Below are positions 7,302 through 14,681 of a stretch of 16,473 nt of DNA, one piece after another (the stretch's first letter is position 1; each line of letters starts with the position of its first letter). Source of the DNA: CALDTK01 sp041744755 (GTDB lineage Bacteria; Bacteroidota; Bacteroidia; Chitinophagales; Saprospiraceae); NCBI GenBank assembly GCA_041744755.1, contig JBGTKC010000103.1, positions 1-16,473 on the forward strand. The letters are read 5' to 3'. The translations under genes were made by a program, and so were the position numbers. The notes under the pieces are model-generated. The model made no database searches. It was not told the DNA's origin and saw only the letters and a list, made by a program, of their open reading frames with translations.

Positions 7302-7367
7302 GTGAGTTGCGAAGCAACACCGCGTCTACCACTTCGGGTGCCTCAGCGCGCGCGGTCGTGACACACT

Positions 7368-8768
7368 ATGAAAAGATTTGCCATCGTCGACCTCGAAACC
7401 ACCGGGGTTCGGCCGCACCGCGACAAAATTACCGAGATCGCGATCATCCTTCACGACGGCGAGCGCGAGGTGAACCGGTGGAGTTCGCTGGTTCACCCGG
7501 AGACGACGATGCACACGGCGGTCACAGAACTCACCGGGATTACCGACGAGATGTTGGCGGATGCCCCGCGCTTCTACGAGATCGCCAAGCAGATTGTGGA
7601 ATTTACCGAGGACCGAATCTTCGTCGGCCACAACGTCCGCTTCGACTACACCTTCTTGAGGGAGGAGTTTAGTCGGCTGGGCTTCACCTATTCACGCAAG
7701 CAGCTCTGTACGCTACAGCTGGCCCGTAAGTGTTGGCCGGCCACTGGAAGCTATTCCTTGGGTAAACTGTGTGGGCGGCTCGAAATAGAGCTGTCGCGCG
7801 CGCACCGCGCCATGGATGACGCCGCTGCCACGGCACAGGTTTTGGCGAAAGCCCTCGCCCACCGCGAAGGCCGCGACGACGCCCGCGAGGTACTGCAGAC
7901 CGCGATGCGCGAGAGTCTGCTGCCGGGCGGACTCAGCATGAAGAAAATCCACGGCTTGCCGGCGGAGTGCGGGGTCTACTACTTCCTCGACCGCGGCGGT
8001 AGCGTAGTGTACGTCGGCAAGTCGCAGAACATCCGCCGACGCGTCCTGGAGCACTTCGCCCAGAAGGACCAAAAGAGCAACCGACTGCACCAACAGGTGC
8101 ACTCGATCCGCTGCGAGCTGACTGGCTCGGAGCTCGTGGCGCTCCTGCACGAAAGCCACGAGATTAAGCGCCTGCAGCCGAGCATCAACCGGGCGCAGAT
8201 GCGGCGCTTCTTTCCTTACGTGCTGCACTTGGCGCCCGACGAAGACGGCATCTGTCACCTGCGACTCTGCCGACCGAACGCGGAGGAGATCCTCTGTCTC
8301 GATGTGATCGCCGAGTACGGCAAACTCGGCAGGGCGCAGGGCGCGCTACAGTACGCCCAACGTGAGTTCGGGCTATGCGGCAAGTACGTCAACCTCGAGA
8401 GAGGAAGGTCCGGCCAACCTTGTTTTCACTACCACCTCAAGAGCTGCCTCGGCGTGTGCTGCGGCCAGGAGACCAGTGCCGAGTACAACGCCCGCGTGGC
8501 GCTGGCCTGCGAGCGCATACGTACAATCTTCGGGGAGGACTTCTTCATCCTCGACGACGGGCGCACGCCCGAGGAGCAGGCTGTGGTCCTGGTCGAGAAC
8601 GGGCGCTTCCGGGGCTTCGGCTACCGGCCGATGCCGAAGCGGAAAGTCGCGAACCCGTGCCAGAAGAAGTTGCGGGAGGTGATCCAACCCGCGGTGGGCA
8701 ATCCGGAGACCGCGAGGATCATCAGGCGGTATTTGCGGGATAAGGACGTTCAGGTGGTTAAAATCTAG
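7368..8768 (+). CDS. DEDDh 3'-5' exonuclease fused to GIY-YIG / UvrC N-terminal-like nuclease
   Basis: This 466-residue protein joins two nucleases. Residues 1-165 are a DnaQ-like DEDDh exonuclease with DLETTG (D8, E10), GHNVRFDYTFL (D93) and HRAMDDA (H146, D151). Residues about 195-275 are a GIY-YIG domain: GVYY (202-205), VYVG (214-217), arginines 223-225 and E262 in HESHEIKRLQP. Residues about 276-400 continue like UvrC after its GIY-YIG domain and include C337, C352, C360 and C364, spaced like the cysteines reported to hold a [4Fe-4S] cluster in UvrC. The UVR motif, the second (RNase H-like) UvrC nuclease domain and the HhH motifs are absent, so it could cut only 3' of a lesion, as Cho does. 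DNA repair is inferred. Such DnaQ-Cho-like fusions are known in several phyla. The start is ATG, divergent from namZ. Confidence 0.9.
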   Translation: MKRFAIVDLETTGVRPHRDKITEIAIILHDGEREVNRWSSLVHPETTMHTAVTELTGITDEMLADAPRFYEIAKQIVEFTEDRIFVGHNVRFDYTFLREEFSRLGFTYSRKQLCTLQLARKCWPATGSYSLGKLCGRLEIELSRAHRAMDDAAATAQVLAKALAHREGRDDAREVLQTAMRESLLPGGLSMKKIHGLPAECGVYYFLDRGGSVVYVGKSQNIRRRVLEHFAQKDQKSNRLHQQVHSIRCELTGSELVALLHESHEIKRLQPSINRAQMRRFFPYVLHLAPDEDGICHLRLCRPNAEEILCLDVIAEYGKLGRAQGALQYAQREFGLCGKYVNLERGRSGQPCFHYHLKSCLGVCCGQETSAEYNARVALACERIRTIFGEDFFILDDGRTPEEQAVVLVENGRFRGFGYRPMPKRKVANPCQKKLREVIQPAVGNPETARIIRRYLRDKDVQVVKI

Positions 8769-8795
8769 GACGCGAGCCGCGTAACCTGCGTCCTA
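8766..8795. terminator. Perfect 8-bp inverted repeat between convergent genes
   Basis: TAGGACGC (8766-8773) and GCGTCCTA (8788-8795) form an 8-bp stem with a 14-nt loop. The left arm includes the stop codon of the exonuclease-UvrC gene, and the repeat ends 6 nt before the stop of the convergent HhH-barrel gene. The location suggests a shared bidirectional terminator or 3'-end stabiliser. There is no T-tract on either side. Confidence 0.5.
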
Positions 8796-8801
8796 ACTCC
8801 C

Positions 8802-10868
8802 CTAAAACGCATAGCGGAACTGCGTCGTCACCTCCGTCTGGTCCGGCGCGCCTTTCCGTCTACCAATGGCGCACCGCACTTCCGCCGTAAGTTTCCTCCC
8901 CGCGCGGTAGCGGAAGTTGAGGTAGCTCCGCGTGCCCTCGCCGTAGTAGGCCGGGATCCGGAAGCGGTACAGCAGGTCGTTCTCGAATGCGTAGATGCGA
9001 CTGTCGTAATCGTCGGTGTTGATGAGGGCTATGCGGGCCGTGATGGAGAAAGGGAGGTCGGGCAGCTTCCAGAGCACGTCCTGGTAGACGACCGTGCCCT
9101 CGCTCACCCGGCCGCCTTCCTCCGTGCGGGCGTACTCCACGCGGGCGCGCAGGGCCAGCGCGTTGCTCATCGTCACTTCTCCTTGTATCCGAGCGGAGGT
9201 GCGGATGTAGGGTAGCAGTGCCCGCAGTGGGCCGGCCGCGTCACTCGGTTCGTCCCGCTCCGCGCGGCGGTGCCGCAGCTGGAGGTAGAAGTTGTAAGCG
9301 CGGCGCTGCTCGTAGCTGAGCCGCAGGAGGTTGTCGCTGTTGGTACTCGGTCGGCTTGCGCGAAAACGGGCGAAGGGCTGGCGGTAGAGGTCCACGAAGC
9401 CCTGGATCGTCCAGTCCGGCGCGAGCTGCATCCGCGAGCCAACGTAAAGCCCCTCCTCGGTGTCGGGTCGGCGGGAGTTGCCGAACACGTTGCCGTAAAG
9501 CGTGCGGTAACCAGTTTCGTAGCGCCGCAGCACGATACTGAGGTCGGTGCGGCGGTCGAGACTCGTCTGCAGGCCCGTGACGATCGCCGTATTGCGGTCC
9601 CCATCCACGGCGGCCTCACCGTACCACGAGACTTTGCCAATGAACGTTTGCCAGGCGACACTCGCGTTCTGGAGAAAGTCACCACGCTGATTGAAGCGCT
9701 GATACAGGCGGTCGCCGCTGGCAAACGGCACCTCGAAGCGATGCTGTAGGTAGTGCAACGACACCCGCCCCCAGGGTCTGTCGACGCCGACGGCACCGCC
9801 GAGTGACACGGCTGTGTTGGAGTTGCGGCCGGCGAGCTCGCTCGGGGTACGGTGCAGACCACTCAGCCGATTCGAGGCGAATTCGATCTCGCCGCTGAGG
9901 GCGTCGAGAGTGTCGATGCCGCCGTCGGGGCGGGTCCTACTCACCATCGCCATTGCCCTGAGCGGACCCAGCGCCACCGCCGTCGCCGCGCCACGGTAGA
10001 AGCCCGTCTCCGTGACCGAGGCGTGCGGGATGAGCCAGCGGGCGTTGCGCTGCACGTTCATCACGAAGGCGCCCTTTCCGGTCCCGAAGCCGGAATAGTT
10101 GATCAGGCCCTGTCCCCAGTTGAGGCCGTAGTCCCCGAGCGCGATCGTCTTAATGCGCCCGGGGAGTTCGTCCGCATAGGCATGCACGCTCACGTAATCG
10201 AAGCCGACGGGGTTGCCCGGTCCCCCGAAAGGTTCGCCGGCGTCGTTCTCGAGCACGAGCCCGACGGACAGCTGCCGGCCGGCGGTCTGCCGGATGCGGA
10301 GGTACACCGGTACCGGCGGACCTTGCCACAGGTCGCGATTCGCCGTGGTGCTCTGGTAGCCCGTGCGCAGAGCCGCGAAACCTGTGGCGTCGCGGAGGCG
10401 ATCCTTCACGGTCTTGAACGCGGTTGCCGCGCCCTTCCTGACGGTGACGTACCGTAGGAGCTGTCGGACCTCGTCGACGCTAAGCAGGTCGACGGCCTGG
10501 AGCTCGAGCGCCGAGGTGAAGTCGCCCGTTTGTTCGCGGTACCGCAAGATACTCGCCACCTGGGCCGGTGAGAGCAGATTGAGGTCGTCGAGCAGCTCAC
10601 CGGTTGCGGTGTTGAGGTTGATCGGGTGCGCGCGGTAGTAGCTGCGCGACTCGGCGATACGTTCGAGGTCGCCGGCCTCGACGCTCTCGTCCTCGAGAGA
10701 GCCGTCGTCCAGTTGCTCGACTTCGTTTTGCGCGTCCGAGTCGAAGCTAACCGTTGCAGGACGGGCCCGGGCGGAGTCTATAGGTTCGGAGAATTGAATT
10801 TCCTGCGCCAGGAGAATCATCGGAGTAAGCAGCATCACGCCAAGCAATAGCCGGTAAAGTATTGCCAT
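8802..10868 (-). CDS. Helix-hairpin-helix plus outer-membrane beta-barrel protein
   Basis: This 688-residue exported protein has a signal peptide (MAILYRLLLG..., likely cut after LLA21), an acidic segment (about 27-75) and a ComEA-like helix-hairpin-helix domain at 81-141 (PINLNTATGELLDDL, then the second helical pair ending RQLLRYV). The rest, about 170-688, alternates aromatic and polar residues and ends in QFRYAF with a terminal Phe, the pattern of an outer-membrane beta barrel. HhH domains of the ComEA type bind DNA or mediate protein contacts. Here the domain would sit in the periplasm ahead of the barrel. This architecture is recurrent in Bacteroidota, but its function is unknown; DNA uptake is only a hypothesis. 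TACCTTG lies 7 nt before the ATG. It converges on the exonuclease-UvrC gene. Confidence 0.85.
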   Translation of the reverse strand: MAILYRLLLGVMLLTPMILLAQEIQFSEPIDSARARPATVSFDSDAQNEVEQLDDGSLEDESVEAGDLERIAESRSYYRAHPINLNTATGELLDDLNLLSPAQVASILRYREQTGDFTSALELQAVDLLSVDEVRQLLRYVTVRKGAATAFKTVKDRLRDATGFAALRTGYQSTTANRDLWQGPPVPVYLRIRQTAGRQLSVGLVLENDAGEPFGGPGNPVGFDYVSVHAYADELPGRIKTIALGDYGLNWGQGLINYSGFGTGKGAFVMNVQRNARWLIPHASVTETGFYRGAATAVALGPLRAMAMVSRTRPDGGIDTLDALSGEIEFASNRLSGLHRTPSELAGRNSNTAVSLGGAVGVDRPWGRVSLHYLQHRFEVPFASGDRLYQRFNQRGDFLQNASVAWQTFIGKVSWYGEAAVDGDRNTAIVTGLQTSLDRRTDLSIVLRRYETGYRTLYGNVFGNSRRPDTEEGLYVGSRMQLAPDWTIQGFVDLYRQPFARFRASRPSTNSDNLLRLSYEQRRAYNFYLQLRHRRAERDEPSDAAGPLRALLPYIRTSARIQGEVTMSNALALRARVEYARTEEGGRVSEGTVVYQDVLWKLPDLPFSITARIALINTDDYDSRIYAFENDLLYRFRIPAYYGEGTRSYLNFRYRAGRKLTAEVRCAIGRRKGAPDQTEVTTQFRYAF

Positions 10869-10966
10869 CGGCGGTCAAGGTACTGACGCGGCCCAGAGGT
10901 CCAGGCGCCGAGGCCATATTTGCACAGGCCGTGGACAACGCGGCCGGATGTGGCCTACCGGTTTTG

Positions 10967-10974
10967 TAGGTTTG
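10967..10974 (+). promoter_or_regulatory. TAGGTTTG -7 element upstream of GSII
   Basis: Exact match to the Bacteroidota -7 consensus TAnnTTTG on the plus strand. It lies 180 nt before the GSII ATG and 5 nt before the GTG of the short leader ORF. No -33 TTG is seen at the usual 17-23 nt. Confidence 0.5.
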
Positions 10975-10979
10975 CCAAC

Positions 10980-11048
10980 GTGACCTACTTCAAGCGCTCC
11001 TACCTCGCCTTCCGTTTTAACTGCGACACGGTGGCGAGCGGCGCCTGA
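10980..11048 (+). CDS. Possible 22-residue leader ORF upstream of GSII
   Basis: A GTG-started frame encodes 22 residues beginning MTYFKRSYLAFRF and ends in TGA, between a consensus -7 element and a stem-loop, ahead of GSII. The peptide is aromatic and basic; it contains no Gln or Glu, so it does not look like a classic amino-acid-sensing leader for glutamine. It could be a chance ORF. Only the position, 5 nt from the -7 element as at the FGE-like gene, supports it. Confidence 0.25.
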   Translation: MTYFKRSYLAFRFNCDTVASGA

Positions 11049-11061
11049 GGTTTTCGCAGTC

Positions 11062-11097
11062 GAGCGGCCGAGACGTTTACATACGTCCCGGCCGCTT
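11062..11097 (+). terminator. Strong stem-loop in the GSII leader (terminator or attenuator)
   Basis: The arms 11062-11075 and 11084-11097 pair over 13 Watson-Crick pairs and one G-T pair, with one internal A/C mismatch, around the 8-nt loop TTTACATA. It begins 13 nt after the stop of the short leader ORF and ends 56 nt before the GSII ATG. A weak TTT follows. It could attenuate GSII transcription or stabilise its mRNA. Confidence 0.5.
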
Positions 11098-11153
11098 CTC
11101 GTTTGTGCCCCGACCAGATCCCTCTTACAACAAAGCTTAAAACACACCACTTA

Positions 11154-12170
11154 ATGGCCATTAGCAAATTAGAGTACATCTGGCTCGACGGTACCGAAGA
11201 CATGCAACAGCTGCGCTCGAAGACCAAACTTATTCCCGACTTCAGCGGCACCCTCGAGGACCTCCCCGACTGGAGCTTTGACGGGTCGAGCACCCAGCAG
11301 GCCGAGGGCCGCAACTCCGACTGCATCCTGCGCCCGGTGGCGATCTTCACCGATCCCCAGCGCAAGAACGGCTACCTCGTCATGACCGAGGTCATGAACC
11401 CCGACGGGAGCCCCCACCCGAGCAACGCCCGCGCGACGATCGACGACAATGACGAAGACTTCTGGTTCGGGTTCGAGCAGGAGTACTTCCTTTACGACTA
11501 CGAGACCGATATGCCGCTCGGGTTCCCGGCCGACGGACCGGAGCCCGGCCCCCAAGGGCCCTACTACTGCGGCGTCGGCGCCGACAAGGCTTTCGGCCGC
11601 GAGATGGTCGAGGAGCACCTCGACGCCATGATCGAGGCCGGGATCGCCGTCGAGGGCATCAACGCCGAAGTGGCGCCCGGGCAGTGGGAGTTCCAGGTGT
11701 TCGCCAAAGGCGCCCGTGCCGCCGGCGACCACATCCACGTGGCGCGCTACTTGCTCGAGCGCATCGGCGAGAGCTACGGTGTGTACGTCAACTACCACCC
11801 CAAGCCCCTCGGCGTCAACGCCGACTGGAATGGATCGGGCATGCACGCCAACTTCTCGAACTCCCTCCTGCGCACCAGCGGAAGGAAAGAGGACTACGAC
11901 CGCGTCTGCGAGGCCTTCCGCCCCGTGGTCAAGGAGCACATCGCGGTCTACGGGTACGACAACCACCTCCGGCTTACCGGTAAGCACGAGACTCAGTCCA
12001 TCGACCAATTCTCCTTCGGGATCTCCGATCGCGGCGCCTCGATCCGTATCCCGATCGCGACCATCGAGCGCGGCTACAAAGGCTGGCTCGAAGACCGCCG
12101 ACCGAATTCGGCCGCCGATCCCTACAAGGTCGGTGCCCGGATCATTACCACGGTGAAGGCCGCTAGCTAA
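11154..12170 (+). CDS. glnII: Glutamine synthetase type II (GSII)
   Basis: This 338-residue enzyme is the short eukaryotic-type glutamine synthetase, which makes glutamine from glutamate, ammonia and ATP in the cytoplasm. Beta-grasp and catalytic motifs are clear: DWSFDGSSTQQAEG (39-52), WFGFEQEYFL (104-113), GPYYCGVGADKAFGRE (135-150), GINAEVAPGQWEFQV (168-182), NADWNGSGMHANFS (222-235), GKHETQSIDQFSFG (276-289) and RGASIRIP (293-300). It lacks the Tyr-adenylylation loop of the 470-residue GSI enzymes, so control is probably transcriptional or by feedback. I chose ATG 11154 because homologs start there; the in-frame TTG at 11103 would run through leader sequence. A leader hairpin precedes and an intrinsic terminator follows, so it is probably monocistronic. 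Confidence 0.95.
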   Translation: MAISKLEYIWLDGTEDMQQLRSKTKLIPDFSGTLEDLPDWSFDGSSTQQAEGRNSDCILRPVAIFTDPQRKNGYLVMTEVMNPDGSPHPSNARATIDDNDEDFWFGFEQEYFLYDYETDMPLGFPADGPEPGPQGPYYCGVGADKAFGREMVEEHLDAMIEAGIAVEGINAEVAPGQWEFQVFAKGARAAGDHIHVARYLLERIGESYGVYVNYHPKPLGVNADWNGSGMHANFSNSLLRTSGRKEDYDRVCEAFRPVVKEHIAVYGYDNHLRLTGKHETQSIDQFSFGISDRGASIRIPIATIERGYKGWLEDRRPNSAADPYKVGARIITTVKAAS

Positions 12171-12194
12171 GCATGTAGCGTTCCTTCATCCGTA

Positions 12195-12235
12195 GAAACG
12201 GCCGCGGGGGAAACCTTGTGGCCGTTTCGTGTTTT
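12195..12235 (+). terminator. Intrinsic terminator after GSII
   Basis: GAAACGGCC (12195-12203) and GGCCGTTTC (12220-12228) make a perfect 9-bp stem with a 16-nt loop, followed by GTGTTTT. It lies 25 nt after the GSII stop. The T-tract is short but the form is that of a rho-independent terminator. Confidence 0.75.
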
Positions 12236-12363
12236 GGCGAAAGCCATATTCGCCGTCCATCGCACGCCGCCCTGCGCGTGAGACCTTGTCCTCCCATCCG
12301 AATTCGGAAAGTGGCCGCCGGGTCGAACCAGAGGAGGGGTTTGACGGTCCTACTTAGCTTAAC

Positions 12364-13917
12364 ATGAGCGAGCAGGGGTACACGCCGAGCATCATCATCA
12401 GCCGCGGAGAGCAGGTGCGCGTCTGGGATCGCGCTACGCTCGCCGCGGAGGGCATCGCATCGATCGAGCTCATGCAACGCGCCGTCGGTGCGGTCGTGCA
12501 GCGTTTCGTCCTTGACTACCCGCCGGCGAGCCACAAGCGGGTCGACGTCCTAATTGGACCCGGGGACAACGGTGGCGACGGGGCGGGCGTAGCGGGCGCA
12601 CTGGCCATGCTAGGTTACTCGGTCCGTGCGTACCGCTACGGCGCGGGTGCGGGCAGCGCCGACCTGGAGCAAATGTGGACGAGGCTGGGCGCAGGCGGCA
12701 ATGTCGCCTGCTTTCGCGACGATGCTTACGCGACAGCGCAGGGGGTCCACGTCGTCGTTGACGCGCTCTTCGGGGTAGGCACTTCGCGGCCGTTGGAGGG
12801 GGATTACGCCAAAACCGTCGCAGCTATGAACGGGGGGACTGTTCCCGTGGTCAGCATCGACGTACCGAGTGGGCAAAGTATTGACGGTCGGCACCCGGAC
12901 TGGCCCAACGTTCACGCCACGCACACGTACACCTTCGGAGCCATCAAGTACAGCGCGCTGCTCAGCGATACCGGACCGGCCTGGGGGACGCCGGTGGTGC
13001 TGGACATCGGGCTTATTGATCCGGGGCGCGTACCTGAGCTCCGCGGCGCTGACGATCCGACCATTCTGACGCCAACGGAACTCGGGAATCAGCTTTCGCC
13101 AAGGCGGCGGTTTACCCACAAAGGCACCTGGGGCCACGTCCTGGTCATGGCGGGCAGTCGTGGTCACGCAGGCGCGGCCTTGCTGGCGGGCACGGGGGCC
13201 TACCGCGCGGGTGCCGGCCTGGTCACTTTTTACGTCCCGAGCGACATCGAGTCCATCTTGCAGGTCGGGCTGCCGGAAGCCATGACCATCGCCGACCCGG
13301 GAGCCGGGCACCTGTGTGAATTGCTTGACATCGCCCCGTACGATAGTGTCGTCATCGGACCTGGCCTCGGCAAACACCTCGATACTGCCGCCGTGCTCAG
13401 GGACCTCTTCGAGGTCATTGGGGAGACCCCCCTCGTCATCGATGCCGATGCACTGAATCTGTTGTCGCTCGACCGGCGCCTTTCGGCAAAACTGCCGCCC
13501 AATGCGGTGTTGACGCCTCACCCTGGCGAATTCGCACGCCTCGTCGGGCGCGAACTCGCCGGCGGCGCGCGTCTGGCGGCGCTGCAGAAATATGTCGCGG
13601 GACTGGGGGAGCCCAACGCCGTCGTCGTCTTGAAGGACCAGTACACGGTTTTGGCGAAAGCCGAGCGTCGTGCGAAAGAGTTGGACGGTGTGCAGGCCAT
13701 CAACTTTTACTACGGGAATCCCGGAATGGGGACCGGAGGCATGGGCGATGTCTTGAGTGGCGTGATTGGGGCACAGCTGGCGCGTGGGCTCTCGACCTGG
13801 GACGCGGCTCGCCTCGGGGTCTACTTGCACGCGCGTGCCGGCGACTCGGCCGCCCGAGTGCTCGGCGAACGCGCTCTGCTCGCGGGTGATCTCGCTAAAT
13901 ACCTTGGGCACCCGTAG
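12364..13917 (+). CDS. nnr: Bifunctional NAD(P)H-hydrate epimerase / ADP-dependent NAD(P)H-hydrate dehydratase
   Basis: This 517-residue fusion repairs hydrated NADH and NADPH (NADHX, NADPHX). The N-terminal epimerase (YjeF_N, about 1-230) shows GPGDNGGDGAGVA (65-77; most relatives have GNNGGDG), VVDALFGVGTSRPLEG (131-146, D133), SIDVPSG (164-170) and FGAIK (191-195). The C-terminal dehydratase (YjeF_C, about 240-515) shows HKGTWGHVLVMAGSRGHAGA (252-271), IGPGLG (331-336), VIDADALNLL (358-367), LTPHPGEFARL (383-393) and NPGMGTGGMGDVLSG (452-466) with the catalytic Asp462. The start is ATG; TACTTAG lies 6 nt before it as a weak -7-like element. It heads a plus-strand run with the sirtuin gene 42 nt downstream. 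It is cytoplasmic and normally constitutive. Confidence 0.93.
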   Translation: MSEQGYTPSIIISRGEQVRVWDRATLAAEGIASIELMQRAVGAVVQRFVLDYPPASHKRVDVLIGPGDNGGDGAGVAGALAMLGYSVRAYRYGAGAGSADLEQMWTRLGAGGNVACFRDDAYATAQGVHVVVDALFGVGTSRPLEGDYAKTVAAMNGGTVPVVSIDVPSGQSIDGRHPDWPNVHATHTYTFGAIKYSALLSDTGPAWGTPVVLDIGLIDPGRVPELRGADDPTILTPTELGNQLSPRRRFTHKGTWGHVLVMAGSRGHAGAALLAGTGAYRAGAGLVTFYVPSDIESILQVGLPEAMTIADPGAGHLCELLDIAPYDSVVIGPGLGKHLDTAAVLRDLFEVIGETPLVIDADALNLLSLDRRLSAKLPPNAVLTPHPGEFARLVGRELAGGARLAALQKYVAGLGEPNAVVVLKDQYTVLAKAERRAKELDGVQAINFYYGNPGMGTGGMGDVLSGVIGAQLARGLSTWDAARLGVYLHARAGDSAARVLGERALLAGDLAKYLGHP

Positions 13918-13959
13918 TCCATCCTGTGCGCCGCCGAGTCCAACCGTGAAATCAATCTC

Positions 13960-14670
13960 ATGAAAACCCTTGTTGTCCTCACTGGCGCCGGCATCTCGGC
14001 AGAATCGGGCGTGAAGACCTTCCGCGACCACGATGGCCTGTGGGAGGACCACGCCATCGAGGATGTAGCTACTCCCGAAGGCTGGCACCGCGATCCTGAA
14101 CTCGTGACGGCGTTCTATAATGCTCGCCGCGCGCAACTAGATGCCGTGCAGCCCAACGGCGCCCACGTCGCGCTCGCCGAGGCGGAGACTTTCGTCAAAA
14201 CCACTATTATCACCCAGAACGTGGACGACCTCCACGAGCGGGCTGGGTCCAGTCACGTCGTCCACCTGCATGGCGAACTGCTGAAAGCCCGCTCGACGAT
14301 CGACGAGACTTACGTAGTCGATTGGCGGGGCGACCTCACGCCCGGCGACAGCTGCCCGCTTGGCGGACGCCTCCGCCCGCACGTCGTCTGGTTCGGGGAG
14401 GCCGTTCCCGCCATCGAAGGCGCGAGCGAACTCATGGCGCAGGCCGACTACGTACTCATCGTGGGCACGAGCCTCCAGGTGTATCCGGCGGCTGGTCTCT
14501 TGGCCTGCGCCCCGCGCGGAACTCAGATCACCTACATCGATCCCCATCCCGCGATCAGCTATGAATTGACACAGCGCCCGGGGGCCGACGTCCAGGCAGT
14601 CGCGGCATCGCTGGGCGTACCCGCCTACGTCACCGAACTGCGGCACCGTCTGACGTCTGAGAAGCAATAA
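13960..14670 (+). CDS. cobB: Sir2-family NAD-dependent protein deacylase, zinc-ribbon-less
   Basis: This 236-residue sirtuin removes acyl groups from lysines using NAD+. It has GAGISAESGVKTFR (9-22), TQNVDDLHERAG (85-96) and HLHGE (102-106) with the catalytic His104. Y53 and R56 in FYNARR match the Tyr/Arg pair that binds succinyl and malonyl groups in class III sirtuins such as SIRT5 and E. coli CobB, so desuccinylase activity is likely. The small domain lacks the CxxC...CxxC zinc cysteines: only C132 remains in DSCPLGGRLRPHVVWFGE. Bacteroidota relatives share this loss, as I recall. It lies between the nnr and methyltransferase genes, with gaps of 42 and 11 nt, probably as one operon. The start is ATG; an SD is not evident. 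Confidence 0.92.
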   Translation: MKTLVVLTGAGISAESGVKTFRDHDGLWEDHAIEDVATPEGWHRDPELVTAFYNARRAQLDAVQPNGAHVALAEAETFVKTTIITQNVDDLHERAGSSHVVHLHGELLKARSTIDETYVVDWRGDLTPGDSCPLGGRLRPHVVWFGEAVPAIEGASELMAQADYVLIVGTSLQVYPAAGLLACAPRGTQITYIDPHPAISYELTQRPGADVQAVAASLGVPAYVTELRHRLTSEKQ

Positions 14671-14681
14671 CCAACTCGCGG

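Larger units (their letters stand above)
10869..11153 (+). promoter_or_regulatory. Divergent leader region of glutamine synthetase
   Basis: These 285 bases separate the HhH-barrel gene from GSII. The plus strand holds, in order, CATATTTG (10915-10922, one mismatch to TAnnTTTG), an exact TAGGTTTG, a 22-codon ORF and a strong hairpin, and then about 50 bases of A-rich leader before the GSII ATG. No Shine-Dalgarno precedes that ATG. Confidence 0.5.

Noticed and set aside
7288..7332. Longer GTG start for the NamZ-like protein
   Set aside because: It would put 15 residues ahead of a clean lipoprotein signal and overlap the promoter-like TAGTTTTC.
11169..12008. Minus-strand 279-codon open frame opposite GSII
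   Set aside because: Fully inside the certain GSII gene, Val/Gly/Asp-rich as expected for a GC-rich antisense frame, with no recognisable domain.
12610..14136. Long (508-codon) minus-strand open frame opposite nnr and the start of cobB
   Set aside because: It lies antisense to genes with intact motifs throughout and shows no family resemblance itself; long antisense frames are expected in GC-rich genes.
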